In this document: piece by piece, positions 13,087 to 22,945 of the stretch
Numbering within the stretch: position 1 is the first letter of the stretch
How the letters are laid out: every line of letters begins with the position of its first letter
DNA from: STF1-138 sp035356975
GTDB taxonomy: Bacteria; Patescibacteriota; Patescibacteriia; UBA1558; S5-K13
Direction: 5' to 3'
NCBI GenBank assembly: GCA_035356975.1
Contig: DAORGW010000010.1
Location: forward strand, 1 to 29,327
Length of the DNA: 29,327 nt
Translations under genes and position numbers: made by a program
The notes under the pieces: generated by a model
The model's input: only the letters and a program-made list of their open reading frames with translations
Databases searched by the model: none
Told to the model about the DNA's origin: nothing

Positions 13087-15678
13087 TTATTTACTTAAAA
13101 TCATTTTTCTTTCAAAAGAAAGTCCATTAATATTTACTCGACATATATAAATACCACTCGAACAATTATTGAAATTATTATCTTTTCCATCCCAAATAAT
13201 CTCATAATTACCGGATTTTAATTGCGAAGAAATAATTTTTTTTACAAGCTGACCTCTGATATTATAAATACATAGATCAACTTTTGAATGATTCCTTAAA
13301 TTAAATATTATTTTGGTTTCAAAATTAAATGGATTTGGATAATTTGAAAACTCTAAAATTGGAATATTATTTTCTTGATTAGAAGAATATCCACTAAACA
13401 TTAATATGTCATCAATCCATATAGGAATATCCTCTTCCCCAAAATTCCATGAAATTCTCGCATTCCCAGAACCAGTAGCAACAAAACTCATCGAATAATT
13501 TTGCCACTCATTTGTAACATCTATGATCTGCCACAAACCAAAATTATCCCATGGAGAATTTTCATTATAAAGCTCAATCTGAACTTGTCTTTGTGAACCA
13601 GATTTCATCCATAATGACAAAGTATAATTTTCTCCAGATGTAATGTTTAAATTTTGGTAAAGTTGAACCTCATAATGTAATCCGCTTTGATTTGGATCAA
13701 TAAACATTGAATTAGCACCATAATGATAAATAGAATTATCAGTGTGATAACTCGCTGTAGAATTTAAATCTCCCACTACAAAAGGAGCAAAATGCCCTAA
13801 TTCAAAACCAGAGTTTACAATTAAATTATTTCCTTCTGGAATAATGTTAGATACTTTTTCAAAAACTACATTATCAAAATATTTATATCCAGCAAACTCT
13901 CCAATCATAAAATCAAGTCGCGCCAAATCATCAGTTGTATTTGCTGTAAAAATATACTGATATTTTGTCCACTCTGATGTGAGATTAATTTCTCTCCATA
14001 GACCATAATTATTCCACGGATCACTATTATTTTGAACGCAGAATTTAATTTGACAAGATGGACTTGCCTTTGCCCAAAATGAAACATGATATGATTCTCC
14101 AGTTTCCACTGAAACAAGTTGTATGAGCTCTTCCTCATAAAACAAACCCGAGTCTCCAATATCAATTTCTGCTTTAAAATTTCCGTTAATAACACCTCCG
14201 GTTGTGATATCAAAACTAGCATTATCTCTACTATCATTGAACAACCAATAATTTGTTATTCCGGAATCAAATCCTCCATCTTCTAATTCTCCACCTTGAT
14301 AATCTGGAATACCACCACCAGCAAAATATTGAATATTTTCTCCTGATTGGAATGAATTTATATCATTATCTGTAACTTCATATACATTGGCAAAATTAAA
14401 TCCATATTCATCAAAAGTTACATCATCTACAATAAGTCTTTTCAATCCATTTTCAATATAATAACAATCTGGTCCGCTTCCTGAAATTAATTTTCCATCC
14501 ATTATTTTTTCATAACTAACAAATGGAGCAATCTGATAATAATTCAAAACTGTTTGTGTCGCAATAATATTAAAATTTGGATGATAGTAGTTAATTGCAT
14601 AAACACCAACAGAAAGCAATCGTAAAAGAACCTTTTGTCCTGAATAAGAAGAAGAAACTTCAATTCCTCTTTTAATAACATATCGCTCATTCATATTATT
14701 TGCAGATCTTAATACCGTACCATATGGATAATTATTTGAAGATGTGAGTTCTGGCCCTTCTATAAATTGCGACATATAAGAATTTGTTGTGGGTATCCAA
14801 ACATCAGTTGAATAACCCAACTGTTGCCAGTTATTTACTCTTCTTTTTACAATAATAATTGAATTATCTGATTGATAATCAAATACCCATCTTTGATAAT
14901 TCTCATCATAAACACAAGTTCCAACTTTTGGATTTATAGTTGGACCAACCTGAAATGAATTGAATTCTTCCTGGCTTATTTCAACAGCATGCGACCAATC
15001 AAATCCCCAAGTATAAAATGGAGTTTCACTTGGAAATTGTCTTATAATTCCATCTCTTATCCAGTAATAATTTCCCGTACCAGATAAATGCACAAGTAAA
15101 TCATCCGGTAAAATTCTAAAATGTTCCGGGGTAGAAGGAAGCCTTGGTGGATTTGATATGAAATAATATTCTTCCGGATTACATCCATTCTCATATAGTT
15201 GAATATCATTACTATACCAACCATAAGTATCAATTGGAGTGTCGTTATAAAAATCATCAAAATGTAAATGTGGTCCAGTTGAATTTCCTGTGTTTCCAAC
15301 TCTTCCTATAAATTGACCCTGATAAACATATTCTCCAACTGAAATATTAGAGCTGTTATAGAGCATGTGAGCATACCTAGTTCTATGCCCATTTCCATGA
15401 TCAATAATTATATAATTACCATAATTTGTACCAGTTCCATCTGGAATATTGTCTTGAACCTCTAAAACTTGTCCGCCATAAGCTGCGAGAATTTTTGTTC
15501 CCTCTATGGCAGAATAATCAATTCCCCTATGTAATCCACCACCATAAGAAAGCGGGTAATACCATCCGGCTGTTATAGTAAAATTACCCTGAATCGGAAG
15601 TGTGAATATATGATCCACACCATAGACATAACCACAAATCACTGTGGCTATAAATAGTGTCATCATGAGAGTTTTCAT
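13087..15678 (-). CDS. Secreted M23 metallopeptidase with two jelly-roll modules and a Por/T9SS-type C-terminal domain
   Basis: 863 residues. A signal peptide (about 1-20) is followed by an M23/LytM zinc peptidase domain (about 30-145) with H50-x3-D54 (HRGID), H104 (YAHM) and H137-L-H139 (GPHLHF), so it should cut peptidoglycan cross-bridges. Two copies of a YYI..G..R..... module follow (about 204-249 and 405-449, each closing with (N/F)SFQ.G). Two CBM4/9-like jelly rolls come next (about 465-608 and 617-763; paired NNYGLW/DNFGLW and SEWTKY/NEWQNY motifs). Residues 775-863 form an Ig-like tail with YPNPFN, IYNIRGQLVKK, WDGKDNN and SSGIY, the pattern of type IX secretion sorting/FlgD-like domains. 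It has a canonical AGGAGG, unlike its neighbours. Possibly acquired from a Bacteroidota- or Cloacimonadota-like donor. Confidence 0.9.
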   Translation of the reverse strand: MKTLMMTLFIATVICGYVYGVDHIFTLPIQGNFTITAGWYYPLSYGGGLHRGIDYSAIEGTKILAAYGGQVLEVQDNIPDGTGTNYGNYIIIDHGNGHRTRYAHMLYNSSNISVGEYVYQGQFIGRVGNTGNSTGPHLHFDDFYNDTPIDTYGWYSNDIQLYENGCNPEEYYFISNPPRLPSTPEHFRILPDDLLVHLSGTGNYYWIRDGIIRQFPSETPFYTWGFDWSHAVEISQEEFNSFQVGPTINPKVGTCVYDENYQRWVFDYQSDNSIIIVKRRVNNWQQLGYSTDVWIPTTNSYMSQFIEGPELTSSNNYPYGTVLRSANNMNERYVIKRGIEVSSSYSGQKVLLRLLSVGVYAINYYHPNFNIIATQTVLNYYQIAPFVSYEKIMDGKLISGSGPDCYYIENGLKRLIVDDVTFDEYGFNFANVYEVTDNDINSFQSGENIQYFAGGGIPDYQGGELEDGGFDSGITNYWLFNDSRDNASFDITTGGVINGNFKAEIDIGDSGLFYEEELIQLVSVETGESYHVSFWAKASPSCQIKFCVQNNSDPWNNYGLWREINLTSEWTKYQYIFTANTTDDLARLDFMIGEFAGYKYFDNVVFEKVSNIIPEGNNLIVNSGFELGHFAPFVVGDLNSTASYHTDNSIYHYGANSMFIDPNQSGLHYEVQLYQNLNITSGENYTLSLWMKSGSQRQVQIELYNENSPWDNFGLWQIIDVTNEWQNYSMSFVATGSGNARISWNFGEEDIPIWIDDILMFSGYSSNQENNIPILEFSNYPNPFNFETKIIFNLRNHSKVDLCIYNIRGQLVKKIISSQLKSGNYEIIWDGKDNNFNNCSSGIYICRVNINGLSFERKMILSK

Positions 15679-15683
15679 TTTTT

Positions 15684-15689
15684 CCTCCT
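15684..15689 (-). promoter_or_regulatory. Canonical Shine-Dalgarno of the M23 gene
   Basis: AGGAGG on the minus strand, 5 nt before the ATG. It is the only textbook ribosome-binding site among the genes in this window. Confidence 0.9.
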
Positions 15690-15720
15690 ATGAAAGTCTC
15701 AATTTAATAAATTTTTAATA

Positions 15721-15766
15721 AAATAAAAATCGCCAAAAAATCTCTCAAAATAGATTTAGTTGGCGA
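15721..15766 (-). terminator. Terminator downstream of the 15862-16386 gene
   Basis: On the minus strand, TCGCCAA pairs with TTGGCGA, with an inner AAATCT/AGATTT stem (15730-15766). TTTTTATTTT follows. It lies about 95 bp after the upstream gene's stop and just before the M23 gene. Confidence 0.7.
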
Positions 15767-15861
15767 CCCTAATTTTGAAATTATAATACTAAATTTCTTG
15801 TCTAAAATAACAAGAGTTAATAAATCGCTTTTCCTCGCTTTTATTAAGTTTTTAATTTACA

Positions 15862-16386
15862 TTAATTTTTATAAAATATTTCAAAAATATTTAATGCACC
15901 ATATTCAAATAGATTAATATTCGAAATTGTTTCACAATTAACATCAATTGATGCATTTATATCTGGACAACTTTCAATATTACAATCTTTATCAGTGTAT
16001 TTATATTCATATGGTAATCCCGTTTTTTTATCTTTAAAAAATGGATAAATTCCGCTAATCACATATTTACCGCTTGGAACTTCTAACCTATAACCTTTTT
16101 TATTTCTATATTTTTCATCAATTACTTGATTTGCTGTACAATAATAATTATTTGTTTCTAAATTTTTTGCACAAATCATTGAACCGCTTGGAATCATTGA
16201 TGAAGGAAAACTTAACTCACCCTCAATTATACTAATACAATTTTCTGTTTGTGATTTTTCTACTTGCTTTTTGTATTCTAGATTGTTTTCTACTTTAATC
16301 TCATTTTTATAATCATAAACAACAATATAAATAACTAAAGATATAAATAATAATATTGATATACTTATTAAAACTTTTTTTAACAT
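15862..16386 (-). CDS. Small membrane-anchored extracytoplasmic protein, function unknown
   Basis: 174 residues with one N-terminal membrane segment (about 5-24: VLISISILLFISLVIYIVVY), followed by an outside domain. That domain begins GELSFPSSMIPSGSMICAKN and continues ETNNYYCT, then GYRLEVPSGKYVISGIYP. This resembles small beta-sandwich (carboxypeptidase-regulatory-like) domains found in surface proteins of Parcubacteria-type genomes. Six cysteines in the outer part suggest disulfides. The gene stands alone with its own downstream terminator. No catalytic motif is seen and the name is left open. Confidence 0.75.
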   Translation of the reverse strand: MLKKVLISISILLFISLVIYIVVYDYKNEIKVENNLEYKKQVEKSQTENCISIIEGELSFPSSMIPSGSMICAKNLETNNYYCTANQVIDEKYRNKKGYRLEVPSGKYVISGIYPFFKDKKTGLPYEYKYTDKDCNIESCPDINASIDVNCETISNINLFEYGALNIFEIFYKN

Positions 16387-16462
16387 AGCATTTAAATTTA
16401 TTTTTTAATCTAACTTTAAAATACTATCATAACTAAAAATTGTAAATATGCATTATTAACAT

Positions 16463-16492
16463 AAAAAAAGACGTCGTATCACTACGACGCCT
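16463..16492 (-). terminator. Terminator of the giant membrane-protein gene
   Basis: The minus strand reads GCGTCGTA-GTGA-TACGACGT, a GC-rich hairpin, followed by seven T. It begins about 17 bp after the stop at 16508. Confidence 0.9.
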
Positions 16493-16507
16493 TTTAAAAA
16501 TATAAAA

Positions 16508-19500
16508 TTATCTCCCCTCTGCAATATCTCTTAAAACTGCCTGTCTTGCATTTGAAAGCATCTGATTTACTTTATCCATATTTTCTGAAGTCAATTTGAC
16601 GCCATTACCACTAGATAAAACATAATAAATATCATTTCCCCGTCTTGCAAATGTAGCCGAACCAACACTAAGTTGTTCTCCACTATGTATTGCATTTTGA
16701 AGAGCTGTTATCTTATTATTATATGTATCAGTACTTAAAAATGCACGTAATGCTTTCTCTGCATTTTCTACATTATTCACTGCTCTAAAACTTGGCAATT
16801 CAATATTATCTAATGTTGATAAATCAATTTTTGAAAAAGCTGCGTGTCTCCAATCAATAATTTTATTTAAATTTACATCCGTTAATTCTATTGAAAGGCC
16901 ACTATTTAATTTATAAAATATTTTATCGCCTAATTTTTCAAATTCCATACTGCCAAAATTAGCAGACCCACCATCTGAAATGTCTTTCATATAAGAAGCT
17001 ATTAAAGAAATTTTTTCAGATGGTTGCATGGTGGGATTATAAAACACCTCTAGCACCTTAGATTCATCCTCTACACCATCAAAGGCCCGGGAAATTACAT
17101 CATCAGAACTTTTCATCTCAACCCCTACAGTATTTGCTAATATTGGAGTTTTATCTTGATGATGCAATAAAGATATATCAGTATCTATTTCCTGTCTTAT
17201 TATAGCACGCGCCTGTTCAAAGCTCTGATTGTTTGTTGGGGGATAATCTTCTAATTCATTTTTTATATTTGTTAAAATTTTTACCTTATCTTCTACTGAT
17301 AAATTAGTATTATAATATATTGTATCTAGATCATAACTTAAATCTTTTTCATATCCTGTAGATGACAAACCGCCAGGTCTATTATATTGAATAAATTCCT
17401 TAATCGTTTTTCTATCTCCATTTATTAAATCTTGATAGTTTATATTATTTGTAGTTAGTGGTCGATTCTGAACATTTTCAATAACTTCACCAGAATTTAA
17501 AGTAATAAATCTATCAGAAGAATCTGCGCCCGAAGAACCCTCGGTTTTAATTACATCAGAATCAACATCAACAACGGGTTCAGAAACAAGAGGAGAATTA
17601 TTATTAAAATATTCTGGAGTAATCTTTTCTAATCCCTCGATATCTAATTTAATATCTGCGTAATATTCAGAACCCTCTTTCATGACAACAATTTCTCTAC
17701 CACCAATATTTACTGTTGTTGGTACATGATCTTCAACATTTTGCATTGCTACTTGTAAATCCTCTAAATTTTGAATTATTTCTACTTTTGGTTTATCAAT
17801 AAATGTCTTTAAGCCATTAAAATACTCAGAAGTAATTCTTTCTAATCCATCATTATTTGGGTCAATGTCTGCATAAAGATCACCATTAATATCTTTCATA
17901 ACCATAACTTTATTATTGCCAATTTGTACCTCTTTAGACATATTGTTGGGTAAATCCTCCATTGCCACATTTAAATCTTCCATTGTTCCTACATTTAAAG
18001 GTTTAGGATCTGAAAATATATCTTCTGTTGGAATCTCTATATTGTCTCGTTTAATAACTCTCAATATTTCTTCTGGGTGATCTGCGTAATATTTATAAAA
18101 ACTTTCATAAGAATTTTTTTCATCAATTGCAAATATTTGTTTTCCTTGTTTAATTATTTTCGCACCCTCTAAAATTACGTTTGCATCAAAATTATTATGG
18201 ACTATTGGATTACCAGATTTATCAAAAGTGACTAAAGTCATCTTTGAACCTGGTGCCATTCCCAAGTTAAGAGCTTCTGAAACGCTACCACCACGCGTAA
18301 CCGTAGCTCCATGACTTGCAAGCTCATGAATTTGATTCGCGTTCATATTAGATATATTAATATTCTCAATTACTGATTGTCCTGTTGTAGTACTTCCAGC
18401 TACAACGCCTTCTATAGCAGATGCATTTGAAGGAATAGATTGGGTGCCAAGAGATGATTGTGTATTTTCTTCAATTAATTTATCTAAAAATGCTTTGTCT
18501 GATTTACTAGTTGTAAGCGTTTTTAAATCTTCAAGTATAGATATATTTCCTTTTGCAGACGGATACGTATTTAATAACTGATTTACATGTCCAGTTAAAT
18601 CTTTTTTATTATTTAAAAGCTCGTTAATAATATTTTCATTTTTAAATAGCTTGGGATTATTAAATATAGTATCAATATCTTTATCTGTTAAATGACCGCT
18701 CTTAATTAATTTAAATACATCTTCTGGTCCATTAATATTATGGGCCAAAATACCAGCATTTTCTAATAAAACCCTTGCTCCATAACCAGCTACAAATGCA
18801 CCAGCGCTTATAATAGCTCCTTGTGTAGCCTTTTTTAATAAAAACTTCCTTCTCTCGTCTTTTATATGACTTTCCGTAGAAAATAAAAATTTTTCTAATT
18901 TATCATTTAAAATATAGTATCTTAAATCTGCATTGCTTAATATCTCGCCAATTTTTTGATGTTTTTCTATAACTTCTGGTAATTCTTCTACATTTGGATT
19001 TTCTTTATTATTTTTGCGAATTTCACTCAACTCTTCTCTTAATCTATTTACTTCTGATATCTGTGATTCCATTCTTTCAATATCTTCATTTGATAAATCT
19101 TGTTTTTTATCAAAATTCACGCCAAAATGGTTTTTAAGAAGTTTTGCTTTATTTATTACTTCTAAAATTCTAAATTGATTGGACAATCTCTCTTCTTTAT
19201 CACCAAAATTTACAAGTCCTGAATTAATTTTATCTTCAGTATAACTAATTCTTAAATCCAAAGATTTTAATAAATCAAGTCCCCTGTCAACATCTTTTGT
19301 ATTTTCAATTTTTTCAATTAACTTTTCTAATTTGTTTATTAATCCGGTTGTGTTCTCAAATTCTCTATCAATTATTGGATTTTTATTTTCATCAAATAAA
19401 ATCTCTCCATTTTCATCTCTTTTATAAATAATCTGTTTTGTGGTGCTTTCTAGGTCAACAACATTTTTAATGTATTTGCCTTTTATATCGCGTCTTGCAT

Positions 19501-22500
19501 CTTTATCAGTTTGAACAAGTTCTTTTTTGCCCATCTCTCTACTCCTTAAAGCTCCGATAGTTCCCGCCCCCAACAAACCACCAATAAATCCTATTCCTGA
19601 CATCGTAAGAGTTCTTGTAACAGCACCCGCAACCGCCCAAGCGCCCTTAGAAATAAATTCATTTTTAAATGCTTTTAACCATGCTATTTGTTTACTACTT
19701 TTTTGTATTTGCCTCTCAATGTCTTGATTTTGAACAATAAATTGATTTAATTTAATATTTTGATTTAATTTTGCATTAAAATCATTACCAATAAAATCCT
19801 TATTTCCTTTCTCATCTGCTAGTTCACACAATTTCAAATATAAATCCCTAAACTGCATTTCTTTCTTTTCATAATCTCTTCTCTGTGATTTTGTTGCCGT
19901 ATCTAGAGACCACTCATATGGCATATCATTAAATTCATTCGCAACTTTATTAAATTCATTAATTAATGATTGATTTTCTGCTGTAAGTTCATAATTATCC
20001 CAATTTCCTGAATATAAAACATTAACTTTTCCATTCTCTAAAATCTCCAAATCAAAATCAGAATTATTTGTTTTATCAACTAATAATTTTAATATTTCTA
20101 TATCAGCATCACTTAATCTTTCATTTAAAAAGCTTCTTACTTTAGATTTTTCATTTTTTACTAATGAGTATTCTTTTTTTATTCCAGCCCAAATTTTACC
20201 AAAAAATTTCTTTTTAGAAGAATCCTCTTTAAACTCACGTTGAGCATCTTCTTTTATAATATCAAACTTAAATTGTAAAAAATTTTCTATTATTAGATGT
20301 TTTTGAGCGTCGGAAAGATTAAAATTAGAAAGGTGTTCGAAAATCTCTATTTTCTTCTCTTTTACTGACTTTAATTCCGAAGATTTTTTCTCCTTATCTT
20401 TCTCTGATTCTTGATTTTCTTTTTCTAAAATTTGAATTTTTTCTTCTATTTTTTTTATAAATAAATCCGTAGTTTCCTTATAACTATCAAAAAGAACTTT
20501 TGCATTTTCAACCCCCTCGATCTTAATCTTTTTAAAATTAATTTTTTTAGCTAAATCATTTAAATACTCTTTTACATTCAATGCTTTTTCTAAATATTCA
20601 TTTAATTCATCAATTGAATCACTCTTATCGATATCAAAATTTATAAAAGTATTTAACGCTTGCCTGAAATCCTCTAAATTTTCACTTGTTTCATTTTCTG
20701 CTAAACCTTGAATTTTTTCTTCTACTTTTGTTATAAATTCTTTAACCAAACCAAAATAACCATCAAACAAAGTTTTAATTTCTTTATCAACTGGATTATC
20801 TAAATCACCACGTAGAATTCGAAAATCCTCTAATGCCACAAGAGCACTTTTTGCCTCTGATAGATAATGTTCCAATTCTTCTAAATTGTTACTACTAATA
20901 AAATCAAAATATACAAATGAAGACACTGTTTTTTCAAAAAATTCTTTTGCGGTCTCTGCTTCACTGAGCTCATTTTGTATATTTGAATTATCTTCTATAG
21001 AACTTTTCTCTGTTGTTTGTTTTTCTAATTTTTTCTGATTAGGATCCCATGAATTTAAATTTAATGACGGATCTTCTGGATTAATATTATATTGTTTACA
21101 TATATCATTCCATTTTTTATCATCTAAAGTATTACCGGACTCTAATAATTTATATATTTGTAATAATAATGAACTTCTAAGTGTACCAAAGGACTCTCTA
21201 CTATTAACTTTTGGTTCATCTCCATAACCGACACCATTAAGAATTTTAGAATCAAGTTCTACCTGTTTTGTAAATAGAGGTATGTTTTTAGAACTACCAT
21301 CATTTTTATTATCAGTATTTAAAATTTCTTGTATAATCTCAGATATTTCTCCGTAATTATTTTTATCAAAATAAATTACAACTTTATCTGATCTATTATA
21401 AGAATGCGAAAATCGCTCCCCAATATCTTTTTTCTCTGACTCTAGATGACGCAAATAATCACTTGAATAATTTGGTATTTTAATCTGACAATTTAAATTG
21501 CTACCTTTTATTTTTTTCACAAATGAACCAAAAAAGTCTGGTGCAAAATTCATATCTATATTAATATAAAATCTACCGAGCTCCTGAATATTGCGTATAT
21601 TTTGATTATCGTAATAAAACCACGATCCGTTTTGTAATCCGGTAAACGACTCACACATCTTATCTATTTTAGAAGAATATTTTTGCAAATAATTTTCCCA
21701 GTTCTCTGGTAATTGTTCCTCGTATATCCCATTATAAAAATTATAAAATAGATCCTTTATATATTCATAATCATCAGATTTTCTAGCAGATCTTGTTTTA
21801 AAATAATCACTTCCTAAAAATTCTAAAAATTTATTTAAGATTTCTTCCGCAGTTTTATTCTCTAATTTTATATTTTTATATTCTGGATTCTTTAAAAATT
21901 CTTGAACTTTTTGTCTTAAATTGTATTTTCTGGTAATAAAGTTTATAGAAATCTCTCCACTTCTAACTCGATTAATAGTCTGTATTAAAAGCTCTGGAGA
22001 GTATTCTTGTTGAGATCCTCTTATTGTCCCGATTTCTTTTATAGCAAAAAACAAATCTTCAAAATTTTTAGCACTATTAATCTTTTTTTCTTTCATTTCT
22101 TCTATTTCTTGAGAGTATTCTATTTCCGATTTTTTTGATGCATTCTCTTTGTTAATTTCTTGTACCTCCTGCTTGGGCTTATTTTCTCCCATCTTTTCCA
22201 TAATTTCAATAAGTTTTCTTGCATGCATCTTGGCCCATTGAATTTGTTTTTCATTATTTTCATAATCCATACCATCTTCTGGATTTTGTATTCCCTCCTT
22301 TTTTCTATTTTCTATATCATTTTCTTTCCAACTCATTAAAATCTGATATGCAATAGCCATTTCTAAATCATTGATATTAGAAAAACTTTTATAGTACTTA
22401 CTATAGCGGTCCAAAATCATTTTGTAGTTTATGCCTGTTTCTATGCTGGTATTTGAATTATCAAAAATTTTACTATATAAACTCTCAACCTCTGATTCCA

Positions 22501-22936
22501 TATATTGATAATCTTTTGGATTGTCTGGCAATTTTGTTTTAATGAATCTTTGAATAATTAAATTTGGATTTGATGAATCAGATTTATAGTCTTGATTATT
22601 TTCTTTATTGATTTCATCAATAGCAATATCAAAATCGCTCAATCTTATATTGACCATGTTGATCCTATCCTCAATTTGTGGAACTAAGTCCTCTAAATTA
22701 TTTAAAAAAATAAATTCAGGAGATTTTTGATCTATGGTTTCTGCATTTAAAAATCCCTGTTTAATTTCCATAATTTCTAAATTTATTTCTTTCAATAATT
22801 GAGTCGCTTTTTTAAGAGCTTCTTCTGCCTTATTTTTATTAAACTGTTTAATTTTTTCTGGACTATTATATTCTACAAATTTTTCATATTCACTACCGTA
22901 ATTATTTTCTTGTTGTGATTTAAGTTCTTTATTCAT
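16508..22936 (-). CDS. Giant coiled-coil membrane protein with a HopA1-like domain
   Basis: 2142 residues, the largest gene here. Residues 1-350 are Lys/Glu/Asn-rich helices. Residues 390-600 resemble the HopA1 effector family: GRFYINID (454-461), CQIKIP, RSDKVVIYFDK (515-525), IPLFTK (552-557), GVGYGDEP (568-575) and ESFGTLRSSLL (581-591). A helical tandem repeat follows (about 661-750 and 752-842). Two Gly/Ala-rich hydrophobic segments (about 1098-1130 and 1366-1396) enclose a coiled-coil loop, so both ends probably face the same side. The C-terminal part contains two tandem repeat families (1651-1708/1722-1780 and 1989-2034/2086-2131). No signal peptide or ATPase motif is seen. It is downstream of a perfect promoter with a small coiled-coil gene. 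The function is unknown; the HopA1 assignment is by motif memory. Confidence 0.88.
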   Translation of the reverse strand: MNKELKSQQENNYGSEYEKFVEYNSPEKIKQFNKNKAEEALKKATQLLKEINLEIMEIKQGFLNAETIDQKSPEFIFLNNLEDLVPQIEDRINMVNIRLSDFDIAIDEINKENNQDYKSDSSNPNLIIQRFIKTKLPDNPKDYQYMESEVESLYSKIFDNSNTSIETGINYKMILDRYSKYYKSFSNINDLEMAIAYQILMSWKENDIENRKKEGIQNPEDGMDYENNEKQIQWAKMHARKLIEIMEKMGENKPKQEVQEINKENASKKSEIEYSQEIEEMKEKKINSAKNFEDLFFAIKEIGTIRGSQQEYSPELLIQTINRVRSGEISINFITRKYNLRQKVQEFLKNPEYKNIKLENKTAEEILNKFLEFLGSDYFKTRSARKSDDYEYIKDLFYNFYNGIYEEQLPENWENYLQKYSSKIDKMCESFTGLQNGSWFYYDNQNIRNIQELGRFYINIDMNFAPDFFGSFVKKIKGSNLNCQIKIPNYSSDYLRHLESEKKDIGERFSHSYNRSDKVVIYFDKNNYGEISEIIQEILNTDNKNDGSSKNIPLFTKQVELDSKILNGVGYGDEPKVNSRESFGTLRSSLLLQIYKLLESGNTLDDKKWNDICKQYNINPEDPSLNLNSWDPNQKKLEKQTTEKSSIEDNSNIQNELSEAETAKEFFEKTVSSFVYFDFISSNNLEELEHYLSEAKSALVALEDFRILRGDLDNPVDKEIKTLFDGYFGLVKEFITKVEEKIQGLAENETSENLEDFRQALNTFINFDIDKSDSIDELNEYLEKALNVKEYLNDLAKKINFKKIKIEGVENAKVLFDSYKETTDLFIKKIEEKIQILEKENQESEKDKEKKSSELKSVKEKKIEIFEHLSNFNLSDAQKHLIIENFLQFKFDIIKEDAQREFKEDSSKKKFFGKIWAGIKKEYSLVKNEKSKVRSFLNERLSDADIEILKLLVDKTNNSDFDLEILENGKVNVLYSGNWDNYELTAENQSLINEFNKVANEFNDMPYEWSLDTATKSQRRDYEKKEMQFRDLYLKLCELADEKGNKDFIGNDFNAKLNQNIKLNQFIVQNQDIERQIQKSSKQIAWLKAFKNEFISKGAWAVAGAVTRTLTMSGIGFIGGLLGAGTIGALRSREMGKKELVQTDKDARRDIKGKYIKNVVDLESTTKQIIYKRDENGEILFDENKNPIIDREFENTTGLINKLEKLIEKIENTKDVDRGLDLLKSLDLRISYTEDKINSGLVNFGDKEERLSNQFRILEVINKAKLLKNHFGVNFDKKQDLSNEDIERMESQISEVNRLREELSEIRKNNKENPNVEELPEVIEKHQKIGEILSNADLRYYILNDKLEKFLFSTESHIKDERRKFLLKKATQGAIISAGAFVAGYGARVLLENAGILAHNINGPEDVFKLIKSGHLTDKDIDTIFNNPKLFKNENIINELLNNKKDLTGHVNQLLNTYPSAKGNISILEDLKTLTTSKSDKAFLDKLIEENTQSSLGTQSIPSNASAIEGVVAGSTTTGQSVIENINISNMNANQIHELASHGATVTRGGSVSEALNLGMAPGSKMTLVTFDKSGNPIVHNNFDANVILEGAKIIKQGKQIFAIDEKNSYESFYKYYADHPEEILRVIKRDNIEIPTEDIFSDPKPLNVGTMEDLNVAMEDLPNNMSKEVQIGNNKVMVMKDINGDLYADIDPNNDGLERITSEYFNGLKTFIDKPKVEIIQNLEDLQVAMQNVEDHVPTTVNIGGREIVVMKEGSEYYADIKLDIEGLEKITPEYFNNNSPLVSEPVVDVDSDVIKTEGSSGADSSDRFITLNSGEVIENVQNRPLTTNNINYQDLINGDRKTIKEFIQYNRPGGLSSTGYEKDLSYDLDTIYYNTNLSVEDKVKILTNIKNELEDYPPTNNQSFEQARAIIRQEIDTDISLLHHQDKTPILANTVGVEMKSSDDVISRAFDGVEDESKVLEVFYNPTMQPSEKISLIASYMKDISDGGSANFGSMEFEKLGDKIFYKLNSGLSIELTDVNLNKIIDWRHAAFSKIDLSTLDNIELPSFRAVNNVENAEKALRAFLSTDTYNNKITALQNAIHSGEQLSVGSATFARRGNDIYYVLSSGNGVKLTSENMDKVNQMLSNARQAVLRDIAEGR
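21137..21769 (-). other. HopA1-like domain within the giant protein
   Basis: Residues about 390-600 carry, in the right order, the motifs remembered for HopA1-family proteins: a [G]RFY-N strand, an R-(S/A)-D-x-x-V-(I/L)-Y strand, a P-x-F-T-K element, a G-x-G-x-x-(D/E)-(D/E)-P element and an E-S-F-G-x-x-R-x-x-L-L helix start. The family includes type III effectors of Pseudomonas syringae and enzymes near RiPP clusters. A profile search is needed to confirm the match. Confidence 0.55.
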
Positions 22937-22945
22937 AAATTTTAA

